A stretch of 64,000 nucleotides of DNA from Ktedonobacter sp. SOSP1-85 (GTDB lineage: Bacteria > Chloroflexota > Ktedonobacteria > Ktedonobacterales > Ktedonobacteraceae). The translations under genes and the position numbers were made by a program. Numbering within the stretch: position 1 is the first letter of the stretch; each line of letters opens with the position of its first letter. Below are positions 56,986 to 64,000 of this stretch, in pieces. The notes beneath the pieces were generated by a model, which was given only the letters and a program-made list of their open reading frames with translations, did no database searches and was not told the origin of the DNA. The stretch lies in the NCBI RefSeq assembly GCF_016587415.1, contig NZ_BNJI01000001.1, positions 558,001 to 622,000 of the forward strand, written 5' to 3'.

Positions 56986-59379
56986 CTACCTGTTATGATG
57001 GAATAGCTCCACTGGTCCGTCGGAGAGGGGGCGGGCAGCACGTTTCAGAGGGACACGCCCAGGTGGCTGATCCGGTCGTGGGCCTGCCTGGATCTGCGAT
57101 GTGGGCCGGATGACGGCTTCCTGGGTGGAAAGCGTGATAGTCTCGTCCTCATGCCAGACCGCCAGCGGCGAGCCTTTCAGAAGCACATACCGTACCTCTG
57201 TCGGCGTGATTTCCACCCCGATACAGCGGTTGCGGAACACCACGCGGAACGTGAGCCGGGTGATCCTCTCTGGTAGCTTGGGAGTAAACGCGAGTGAACT
57301 GCCGCGCAGACGCAGTCCTCCGAAGCCAGCGACCAGGGCCGTCCAGATTCCCACCAACGACGCGAGATGCAGGCCGTCGCGCGTGTTCTGCGCCAGATCA
57401 TACAGATCCAGAAACGCCACCTCGGCGAAATAGTCATACGCGAGCTGAAGCTGCCCCACCTCAGCCGCAATGATGGCCTGCGTCGCTGCTGAGAGCGAGG
57501 AGTCGCGGACGGTCAGCGGCTCATAGTAGGCGAAGTTGCGCGCCTTCTGCTCTGGCGAAAAGGCATCGCCCCGCAGGTGCATGGCCAGAACCAGATCAGC
57601 CTGTTTGACCACCTGCTTGCGATAGAGATCAAAATACGGAACGTGCAGGAACAAGGGGTACTGATCTGGTGTGGTGCCCGCAAAGTTCCACCGTTCATAG
57701 GAGGTAAAGGCGTCATCCTGGGGGGTGACGTTGAGGTCCTGGTCATAGGGGATGAACATCTTCTCGGCTGCCTCGTTCCAACTAGCTATCTCGTCCGTGT
57801 CTACGCCGAGGGAGCAGGCCACCTGCGGATGACGCCTGGAAGCCTCTGCCGCTGCGCGCAAGTTCTGCTGAGCCAGCAGATTGGTATAGACATTGTTGTT
57901 GGCCAGGGCGCTATACTCGTCGGGTCCGGTGACACCATTGATGCGGAACTGCCCATGAGTATCAAGGAAACCGAGCGAGCGCCACAACCGTGCAGTCTCG
58001 ACAAGCAATTCCAGCCCCACCTCCTGCTCAAATATGTGATCATCGGTGCATGCGATGTAAAAGGTCACCGCATACGCGATATCCGCGTTGATATGAAACG
58101 CAGCCGTACCAGCCGGCCAGTAGCCCGAACACTCCTCACCATGAATGGTTCGCCAGGGAAAGGCAGCTCCGCGCAGTCCAAGTTGGCGAGCCCGTTCCCT
58201 GGCCAGCGGGAGGGTCGAGTGACGCCAGCGCAGGGCTTCGGCGGCAGCGTGAGGGAAGATCAGGGTCAGCACGGGCAGAACAAAGATCTCGGTGTCCCAA
58301 AAGGTGTGCCCATCATAGCCGGGTCCGGTCAATCCCTTGGCCGGGATCGGGTGCTGCTCTCCTCGGCGGCATGCCTGGAGCGCATGGAACTGCGCGAAGC
58401 GTACTGCCTGTTGCAGCTGTGCATCCCCTTCCATCTCGATCCCTGCATGCTTCCAGAACGCCTGCAAAAAGTCACGCTGCTCCGCGAGCAGGCCCTCCCA
58501 GCCCGTGGACCGGGCAGCAGTGAGCGCAGCGATGAGCTGGTCGTGGATCGCTGATCGCGAGCGCTGGCTCGACCAGCCATAGGCCAGAAACTTGATGATT
58601 CGCAGTCGCTCGCCAGGTTGCAACCAGGCACTGAAGGAGACGCGTGCGATGTCCGGAGTGCTCTCTGCTTCCATCGTCATCCCCTCCGGCCCCTCGACCA
58701 GATGATCCATTGCCGCGCCGATGCGCAGGTGGCTGGCCTGGGTGTGATGAATCAAGAGTCCACGCATGTTCTGAACTTCGTGCTCCTCGCTTTCGAGGGG
58801 GAGCAGGGAAGCCGCGCTTGCTCGCGGATCTTTGCCGACATCGGGTAGCGCCTCATTTGCCACGAGCTCCGATTGCACCACGATGCGCACAGGAGCGTCA
58901 AGTGGCTCCACCTCATAGCTGATCGCCGCGATCGCCCGTTGGGTAAAGGAAACCAGGCGGATCGACGATACCTTGATCGTGCGGCCGGTCGGCGAGCTCC
59001 ACATGGCGGTCCGGCGTAAGACTCCTGCGCGCAGGTCGAGTTCCCGCTCATGACGTTGCAACTGGCCATATCGGATATCAAACGGGGCACCATCGACCAG
59101 CAGGCGGATGATTTTGCCATTGGTCACGTTGACGATCGTTTGCCCCGATTCAGGATACCCATAGCCTCCCTCTGGATACGGCAGGGGCCGGAGCTCATAG
59201 AAGGAATTGAGATAGGTGCCGGGAAGGCCACACGGCTCTCCTTCATCCAGGTTGCCACGCAGCCCGATGTGTCCGTTGGAAAGGGCAAATATCGATTCGG
59301 TCTGTGCCAGCACGTCAAGGTTGAGTTCCCTCTCGCGAATGGTCCACGCTTCGACGGCGAAAGCCGGTTGTGTGATCAT
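56986..59379 (-). CDS. GH65 disaccharide phosphorylase (maltose/trehalose/kojibiose type)
   Basis: A 797-residue GH65 enzyme. The N-terminal beta-sandwich (ESIFALSNGHIGLRGNLDEG) is followed by an (alpha/alpha)6 barrel with YDGHTFWDTEIFVLPV (near residue 357), and GVTGPDEYSALANNNVYTNL (near 485), whose glutamate is the general acid. These enzymes split alpha-glucosides with phosphate, giving beta-glucose 1-phosphate. Which disaccharide is used cannot be told. No signal peptide. AAGGGAG precedes the ATG. Its GC content is clearly above that of the flanks. Confidence 0.85.
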   Translation of the reverse strand: MITQPAFAVEAWTIRERELNLDVLAQTESIFALSNGHIGLRGNLDEGEPCGLPGTYLNSFYELRPLPYPEGGYGYPESGQTIVNVTNGKIIRLLVDGAPFDIRYGQLQRHERELDLRAGVLRRTAMWSSPTGRTIKVSSIRLVSFTQRAIAAISYEVEPLDAPVRIVVQSELVANEALPDVGKDPRASAASLLPLESEEHEVQNMRGLLIHHTQASHLRIGAAMDHLVEGPEGMTMEAESTPDIARVSFSAWLQPGERLRIIKFLAYGWSSQRSRSAIHDQLIAALTAARSTGWEGLLAEQRDFLQAFWKHAGIEMEGDAQLQQAVRFAQFHALQACRRGEQHPIPAKGLTGPGYDGHTFWDTEIFVLPVLTLIFPHAAAEALRWRHSTLPLARERARQLGLRGAAFPWRTIHGEECSGYWPAGTAAFHINADIAYAVTFYIACTDDHIFEQEVGLELLVETARLWRSLGFLDTHGQFRINGVTGPDEYSALANNNVYTNLLAQQNLRAAAEASRRHPQVACSLGVDTDEIASWNEAAEKMFIPYDQDLNVTPQDDAFTSYERWNFAGTTPDQYPLFLHVPYFDLYRKQVVKQADLVLAMHLRGDAFSPEQKARNFAYYEPLTVRDSSLSAATQAIIAAEVGQLQLAYDYFAEVAFLDLYDLAQNTRDGLHLASLVGIWTALVAGFGGLRLRGSSLAFTPKLPERITRLTFRVVFRNRCIGVEITPTEVRYVLLKGSPLAVWHEDETITLSTQEAVIRPTSQIQAGPRPDQPPGRVPLKRAARPLSDGPVELFHHNR

Positions 59380-59540
59380 CGGTCGTTTCTCCCTTTGACT
59401 CCAGGAAGGGACGAATTGAGGGGAGAGTCATATGCGAGGGCTTCTTCCCCATGAAAGCGAAAGACTTTTGGCGCCAGAAACACTCCGCCCAGAACTCTGA
59501 CAGCGTGTCAGATCCATCACAACCCTCATGTCAATGCTCC

Positions 59541-59601
59541 TTCATACTATACTATTTCTGATCCACCTCCGTGGATGAGAGAGGCTCCTTCATAGTATGA
59601 A
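59541..59601. promoter_or_regulatory. Inverted repeat, candidate operator or hairpin
   Basis: TTCATACTAT (59541-59550) pairs with ATAGTATGAA (59592-59601) and encloses ATCCAC-ctcc-GTGGAT. It lies between the divergent GH65 and DUF302 genes. Confidence 0.4.
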
Positions 59602-59603
59602 CC

Positions 59604-59647
59604 CAGGAACAAAGATCAACCAAAACAGGAACAAAGATCAACCAAAA
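59604..59647 (+). repeat. Two tandem copies of a 22-base unit
   Basis: CAGGAACAAAGATCAACCAAAA occurs twice without a gap (each copy is written here as CAGGAACAAAG plus ATCAACCAAAA). Confidence 0.85.
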
Positions 59648-59669
59648 ACGGAGAGCCAGATTATGGGTC

Positions 59670-59703
59670 AATGTAGCGCTGTGTTTCATCTCAACGCTAC
59701 ATT
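59670..59703. promoter_or_regulatory. Inverted repeat AATGTAGCG/CGCTACATT before DUF302 gene
   Basis: Nine-base perfect arms with a 16-base centre, about 130 bases before the start codon; a candidate operator. Confidence 0.35.
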
Positions 59704-59831
59704 AAGGATGTATTCGCATAATCTAGAAAGATGATTGATGAGAGATGTTGAGAGAGAAGCAATCATGTTTCCCCTTTTCAGCACGACCCGATCTCTCCCA
59801 TCTTCCTCTTTTAAAAGAAAGGGCCAAAAGC

Positions 59832-60335
59832 ATGTCTCCTTCAGAACAGCAAGTCCTTGTTGACCACGTGGTCGTCGAGACCACACAAGCATTCGATCAT
59901 GTCATTGAAGCATTTGAGGAGCAAATCGGGCGCAAGGGATATGAAGCGTATCAGAACGTCGTCACCTCCAGTCGCACACCAGAAGAGTTCACACAAGGCA
60001 TCGAGCAGCTTTTGGGATCAAGCGGCTTCATGGAGTTTTTTGCCATTGATCACGGGGCGTGGTTCTCTCACCTTCTCCATCCTCTCAAGGCAAAACTCTA
60101 TGTTATTGGCAATCCACTAATTGCGCAGCACATTTTGAAGTACTCGGCTGAGGCAGGACTCTATGTTCCGATTCGGGTGCAGGTGTATGAAAATACCCGG
60201 GGAAACACCTGTCTCAGTTATGATCGGCCATCCTCTTTGCTGCACGTAGGCGCGGTGACGGAGGAAGAGTTTGTGCAGACCGCAGCGGACCTGGATCAAA
60301 AAGTTGCGCACCTCGTCCAGAAAGCTGCCTCTTAG
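59832..60335 (+). CDS. DUF302-family protein
   Basis: A 167-residue protein with the DUF302 fold: DHVVVETTQAFDHVIEAFEEQIG at the start, HGAWFSHLL, AKLYVIGNPLIAQHILKYSAEAGLYVPIRVQVYE in the middle and SYDRPSSLL. Members are small, some bind haem-like ligands, and the role is unclear. ATG 59832 starts the conserved region after AAAGGG; the frame from 59745 is longer than the family needs. Confidence 0.7.
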   Translation: MSPSEQQVLVDHVVVETTQAFDHVIEAFEEQIGRKGYEAYQNVVTSSRTPEEFTQGIEQLLGSSGFMEFFAIDHGAWFSHLLHPLKAKLYVIGNPLIAQHILKYSAEAGLYVPIRVQVYENTRGNTCLSYDRPSSLLHVGAVTEEEFVQTAADLDQKVAHLVQKAAS

Positions 60336-60363
60336 ATCGGGTAGCCGTGAGGCTGTCCGATTA

Positions 60364-60720
60364 CTACAAAGTGTTCAGAAACTCTTCTGTGACGACATTC
60401 ATCATTTCCTCCCTGTTGCACGTAAGAATCGTGGTTCCACCGACGTTTTTCCCAAAGGCTTTTCCTTGCCATTCGAGATAAGTTTTCATGCCATTGGTGG
60501 TTTCGTATGTGAACTCTATGGTTTCATACATGCCGCCGGACGTAGCTGCGAAGAAAGCCGCGATGGCTTCGACGCCGACACATGGGCCGTTGAGTACCGA
60601 AGCGTCAAGAGTTGGATTCGGAGCAAAAGCCTTGCCGAATTCGGCGGTGCCATTTTTTCTGACGATTGAAATCCAGTCTTGTCCTGGTGCGTACTGAGTC
60701 ATGATGGAATACCGCATCAA
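60364..60720 (-). CDS. SnoaL-like (NTF2-fold) protein, start disturbed
   Basis: A frame of 118 codons containing an NTF2/SnoaL-like fold: GVEAIAAFFAATSGGMYETIEFTYETTNG and YLEWQGKAFGKNVGGTTI regions. The expected N-terminal helix is short: the frame begins where a tautomerase-like frame has been joined (see next feature), and no ribosome site precedes it. Probably a truncated gene whose expression is uncertain. Confidence 0.5.
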   Translation of the reverse strand: MMRYSIMTQYAPGQDWISIVRKNGTAEFGKAFAPNPTLDASVLNGPCVGVEAIAAFFAATSGGMYETIEFTYETTNGMKTYLEWQGKAFGKNVGGTTILTCNREEMMNVVTEEFLNTL

Positions 60721-60781
60721 TTACCAGTTGCTTCGTATCGGCAAAAGTGCCAGCAGCTGCGTAAATATCGATCATTGGCAT
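60608..60781 (-). pseudogene. Tautomerase-like N-terminal fragment
   Basis: ATG 60781, after GAGAGGG, opens a frame starting MPMIDIYAAAGTFADTKQL, which looks like the first strand and helix of a 4-oxalocrotonate-tautomerase-like protein; the catalytic residue would be Pro2. After about 28 residues the frame runs into the SnoaL-like gene in another frame and stops near 60608. A deletion has joined two genes. Confidence 0.55.
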
Positions 60782-61145
60782 AGAGTTACCCTCTCTGTCA
60801 TAATGAGTATTTGACGTGTAGACGAACAGGATCCTTCTGAACAGGTCAAAGCCGTTCCATCGAAAAGGACAAACATGCAGTATGATGACCCAGGTGGACT
60901 CACCCGCTCGGCTTGGAAGGCTTTTTTGGCTCTTTAATCACGACCTCACAGCGGGGTGCGGGCTCAGGGTGAAATCCAAGTGCTCACCCAGGCGATTTTC
61001 CACATCTACAATGTGTCTGCTGCAAAAGAGCGTTCCTTGCATCCTCTCGTCCTTGCGCAGTCCGAGAGCTGCGATTGGGCGCTGATAGGCTACTGGCCGC
61101 CGCCCTGCGTCACGGTGGAGGAGGCTTCTGCTTTGTAGTATACTA
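60782..61145. other. Region left of IS630 copy B
   Basis: About 360 bases. A frame from GTG 60956 to TAG 61138 is open but unrecognised; it ends just before the IS and may be a fragment. Confidence 0.3.
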
Positions 61146-62236
61146 TTGATCTGAGCATAAGAACCTAAAGAGCGTAGCCGGCATGAACAAAACAGTGACG
61201 CAGAGCCTGCTTGCGATGCCTGAGCCTTGCACGGGCAAGCAGCAGTTCCTGCTCAAGCTCAGCCAGATCCTTGCAACAGCGATTCTTGAGCTCACGGCGT
61301 TTGAGCAGATTCCAGACCCCTTCCTGAGGATTGAACTCGGGTGCATAGGCAGGCAAACGCTCCAGGTGAATGCGTGCAGCAGCGCCTTGCGCCAGGAAAT
61401 CTTTGACGGCCTGGCAGCGATGGATGGTGGAACCGTCCCAAATGACGAGCAACTTGCCTGGGATCTCGCGCAAAAGCAGTCGCAGAAAACACACCACATC
61501 TGGTCCCTTGTAAGAGCGTTGTTGGGTCTGCATGCGCGAGGCGCCCCTCAGGAGTCAGCGCCCCAATAGCCGAGATGTGGTCATACGTCAGTGGCACGCG
61601 CAGGACCGGCGTTTGGCCCACAGGAGCATAGGTGCACACCGCCATCGGCAACAAATAAAAGCCCGACTCGTCTACAAAAACGATCTGTCGCTGTTCCTGC
61701 TCGGCTTTTTTTTGAGGGCAGGCCAGCACTCTTCTTTCCATGCCTTGATGGCCTCTTCATTCCTTTGGGTGGCCAGTTCGACCGGTTTTTGCACACTGTA
61801 CGCGGGATGCGCGAAGGAGGCGACTACAATGGGCTGGATGATAGCTGACACCAAATTGCTGCTTGATCAACACTGCCACCCGAGCTGTGGTCCAGACCTC
61901 GCCGCGAAATCCATAGTGTTCGGATCCTTTGGCCAGCAGGTCAGGCAACTGGACGCGTTGTTCCTGGCATCAGTTTGGGTTGGGGACCTGGAGGCGGTTG
62001 GTGGCGCAGCCCATCAGGACCATCTTTCTTCGCTCGACGCATCCATTGACTCACCGCGCCTTCAGTGACTCCCAAGGCCTCGGCGATGTCTTTCTGTTTC
62101 CAGCCTTGCTGATAGAGTTGCCAGGCACGCAGTCGTCGGCCTTCGCGCCAATCTTTGGGAAAGGCTTCTTTCTTACTCATACCTCCGTTCATCGGCTCGC
62201 ATCGTTCTTCACTTTAGATCCTCATGCTCAGGTCAA
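61146..62236 (-). mobile_element. IS630-family element, copy B (both ends present)
   Basis: About 1,091 bases with imperfect terminal inverted repeats, TTGACCTGAGCATGAGG at one end and TTGATCTGAGCATAAGA at the other, each flanked by TA (61144-61145 and 62237-62238), as expected for IS630/Tc1-type insertion. It differs from copy A at only a few bases. Confidence 0.9.
61165..62192 (-). pseudogene. IS630-family transposase with several frameshifts (copy B)
   Basis: The same four pieces, in the same changing frames, as in copy A (helix-turn-helix start MSKKEAFPKDW, DDE segments VFVDESGF, WDGSTIH, NPQEGVW). Only single substitutions separate the copies, for example Leu/Phe in the start region and Arg/Cys after YLLPMAV. 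Confidence 0.8.
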
Positions 62237-64000
62237 TAAGCACTTGTGGAGATGGCTTTTGGTAAGATAAACCAGAAGGTTGCACCACGACCTGGCTCAC
62301 TCTCTACCCCAGTATGCCCCTGATGGTGTTCTATAATCTCTCGGCAGAGATAGAAACTGAGTCCTAAACTCAGATCCAGTTCATGTTGAACTGCCGTCCC
62401 TTTCCCTCGATAAAAACGCTCCCAGATGCGGCTTTGCTCTTCAAGAGGAATACCTGGCCCCTCGTCTTGCACGGAGACACGTACAACATTCTCCATTTCT
62501 TGAATCTGGACGGTCACAGGCTTTTCTGCTGGGGGGGAGGTGAGGGCATTGGCAAGATAGATGGTCAAGACCTTGCTGATGCGTGACACATCGGCCAGCA
62601 CTGGGATGGTGGATTTGAGGGTACGGTTGTCGATCATAATCACGTGTGTGGGCAATGCTTCCTGTTGTTGCCTCACGGTCGTCTTGATCACCGTAAGCAA
62701 GTCACAAGGCTGCAAAGTCAGATGAAGTTGATTCGTCTGGATTTGTGCATCATCAATCATATCCTGGATCATTCGCTCTTGTAACTGGGCACTCTGCTCC
62801 GCAGAAACCAGGGCGCGCTGGGCCCGTTCCAGATGTTCCTCCAGGTGCACGGACTGCTCAGCTAGCGTCTGCTTGAGTTGTATTAAGCGGCGCTGTGCTA
62901 TCTGCAAGTTGCCTTTGATCCCAGTGAGGGGAGTACGCAGTTCATGGCTGGCTAGGGTCAGGAAATTGTTACTCAACTGACTGACTTCGGAGAGCACCAC
63001 CTCCCTCACCTGCGCTTCCGCCTTTTTGTATAACGTTCCCAACCACTCGATGAGCAGCGAAGCCTGAGCTACGACTGTGTGCACGAGATCAACTTCTTCC
63101 TGTGTATATCCACAATCCCATCCCTGCTTGTGAATGATCAACACTCCCGCCAGTTGCTGCTCGAGAGTAAGAGGAACAGCGAGTATAGTTGTCGCCTCTA
63201 TACCCAACATCGATCTCACCGAAAAAGGAATGCGATCGGAGCCAAAAATCACTTCTTGGTTCGCGTAAAGACCTGCCAACCCCGTGTCACCGACAACAGC
63301 GGGAAAATTCAGGTAGTTGCCAATTTCTCGGCGACGACGTTCTTGCTCTTCAGTAAACCCACTGCCCACAGCATAGGCCAGCTCTATGCTTGGAAGTCTT
63401 AAGGCAATCAAAGCCACACGCCAGCAAGCCAGAGTCGCGTGGATGACATCCACCAAGGGCTGACCTACGAGATGTGCGAGAGGAGAAAGGAGGAGATGTG
63501 CCTCAGAGAATGGCATCGCAAGCTGCTCAGGGAGGTGGGCGATCACTTCATTGAAGGCGACCACGGCTTCGTAGGTTCGTTGGAGGTGTAACGCTCTCTG
63601 GTAGCGAGGGGGCACCTCCTGAAAGACAGCGAGCACACCACCAAGCTGTCCCTGAGCATCCAGCACAGGTGCGCATTGCAGTTCAAGGAGCACCGTGCGA
63701 CCAGATGGAAGACCAAGCCGCAGGGATTGTGTAGAGAATTGGGATATCGCGCTGTCTCGGTGAGTCGTCAGATCAAGTAACCAGGGAACAAATAAGAATG
63801 AGAGATGCTGTTCATCACTCCAGGCGTAACGCTGAAAAAACGCTTGAATCGACGATCCCACCACTGTATGAGGAACCGAGACCTCAAAGAGCGTACATGC
63901 GACGGGGTTGAGTGAGAGGATCTTCCCCGTCTGGTCCCAGATTATAGAGGCAACGGGAAGAGACGTCCACCAAGCATCCAGTTGCTGTGGAGATATCCAA
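62233..64000 (-). CDS. PAS-GAF sensor histidine kinase (N-terminus outside the window)
   Basis: The frame is open to the window edge (LPVASIIWDQTGKILSLNP at the PAS start near 63940), so the start codon lies outside. It has the same order as the kinase at 55160: PAS, GAF-like region, HisKA box LTLASHELRTPLTGIKGN, ATPase domain with N box IYLANAL, G1 DEGPGIP, G2 LSLGLSFYL and final FWFILPKAISTSAY. The last codon and stop (TAT TGA) come from the inserted IS630; before insertion the gene ended TAG one residue earlier. Confidence 0.85.
   Translation of the reverse strand, partial: WISPQQLDAWWTSLPVASIIWDQTGKILSLNPVACTLFEVSVPHTVVGSSIQAFFQRYAWSDEQHLSFLFVPWLLDLTTHRDSAISQFSTQSLRLGLPSGRTVLLELQCAPVLDAQGQLGGVLAVFQEVPPRYQRALHLQRTYEAVVAFNEVIAHLPEQLAMPFSEAHLLLSPLAHLVGQPLVDVIHATLACWRVALIALRLPSIELAYAVGSGFTEEQERRRREIGNYLNFPAVVGDTGLAGLYANQEVIFGSDRIPFSVRSMLGIEATTILAVPLTLEQQLAGVLIIHKQGWDCGYTQEEVDLVHTVVAQASLLIEWLGTLYKKAEAQVREVVLSEVSQLSNNFLTLASHELRTPLTGIKGNLQIAQRRLIQLKQTLAEQSVHLEEHLERAQRALVSAEQSAQLQERMIQDMIDDAQIQTNQLHLTLQPCDLLTVIKTTVRQQQEALPTHVIMIDNRTLKSTIPVLADVSRISKVLTIYLANALTSPPAEKPVTVQIQEMENVVRVSVQDEGPGIPLEEQSRIWERFYRGKGTAVQHELDLSLGLSFYLCREIIEHHQGHTGVESEPGRGATFWFILPKAISTSAY

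Larger units (their letters stand above)
59380..59831. other. Intergenic region with repeats
   Basis: About 450 bases. It holds an inverted repeat TTCATACTAT/ATAGTATGAA (59541-59601, with ATCCAC-ctcc-GTGGAT inside), two tandem 22-base units (59604-59647) and AATGTAGCG/CGCTACATT (59670-59703). Confidence 0.5.

Overview
The window looks like chromosome from a soil-type, multicellular Chloroflexota of the Ktedonobacteria kind. This is inferred from gene content and style: many PAS/GAF sensor kinases, lipoproteins with TTG or GTG starts, glycoside hydrolases of families 15, 65 and 78, short CGNR and zinc-ribbon proteins, IS630 and IS6 debris, and moderate GC. No database was searched; the complete 16S gene (about 41256-42733, minus strand) would settle it.

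Layout. 1-12.1 kb: end of a HAD hydrolase, an UlaG-like hydrolase, a LysM-like membrane protein, a CGNR regulator, a CAP-domain lipoprotein and an orphan peptide-binding lipoprotein, then a minus-strand run of GrdB-like protein, Gfo/Idh/MocA oxidoreductase, sugar isomerase/epimerase and GH78 alpha-L-rhamnosidase that looks like a plant-glycoside catabolic unit. 12.4-15.4 kb: small Cys-rich proteins, an HE-motif protein and a MerR regulator. 15.8-20.6 kb: a compact phosphotransferase operon (EIICB of the GlcNAc type, EIIA-Glc type, EIIA-Man type, HPr, EI). 20.7-31.5 kb: response regulators, a BNR-repeat lipoprotein, a GH15 enzyme, a ParM-like actin with a small partner, a decayed histidine kinase and an intact PAS kinase. 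32.2-37.5 kb: membrane proteins, an NAD-binding epimerase, an ABM monooxygenase, a DesK/LiaS-type two-component pair, a truncated IS6 transposase and a mycoredoxin-like protein. 37.99-43.4 kb: a minus-strand 16S-23S rRNA operon with two sigma-70-type promoters, no spacer tRNA and no adjacent 5S. 43.5-49.7 kb: a geranylgeranyl-reductase-like flavoprotein, a CrtA-like protein, a stress-type protein, a P-loop kinase and a GIY-YIG protein.

49.8-62.2 kb is accessory DNA. Two almost identical IS630-type elements in opposite orientation bracket about 10.3 kb holding IS debris, an ArsR fragment, a LuxE-like/LuxC-like pair, a sensor kinase, a GH65 phosphorylase, a DUF302 protein and a tautomerase/SnoaL junction. 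The right-hand IS sits exactly in the stop codon of a second sensor kinase (62233 to the window end) that is a paralogue of the kinase inside the bracket.

Two kinds of dispersed structured repeat run through the intergenic spaces. One is a family of very long, nearly perfect hairpins of unrelated sequence (26-36 bp arms), most of them next to a constant mini-hairpin GCGCC-TGC-GGCGC. The other is a roughly 65-base cloverleaf-like element with a CCGAAACCC/GGGTTTTCGG outer stem, present five times. These two families are the least explained signals in the window.
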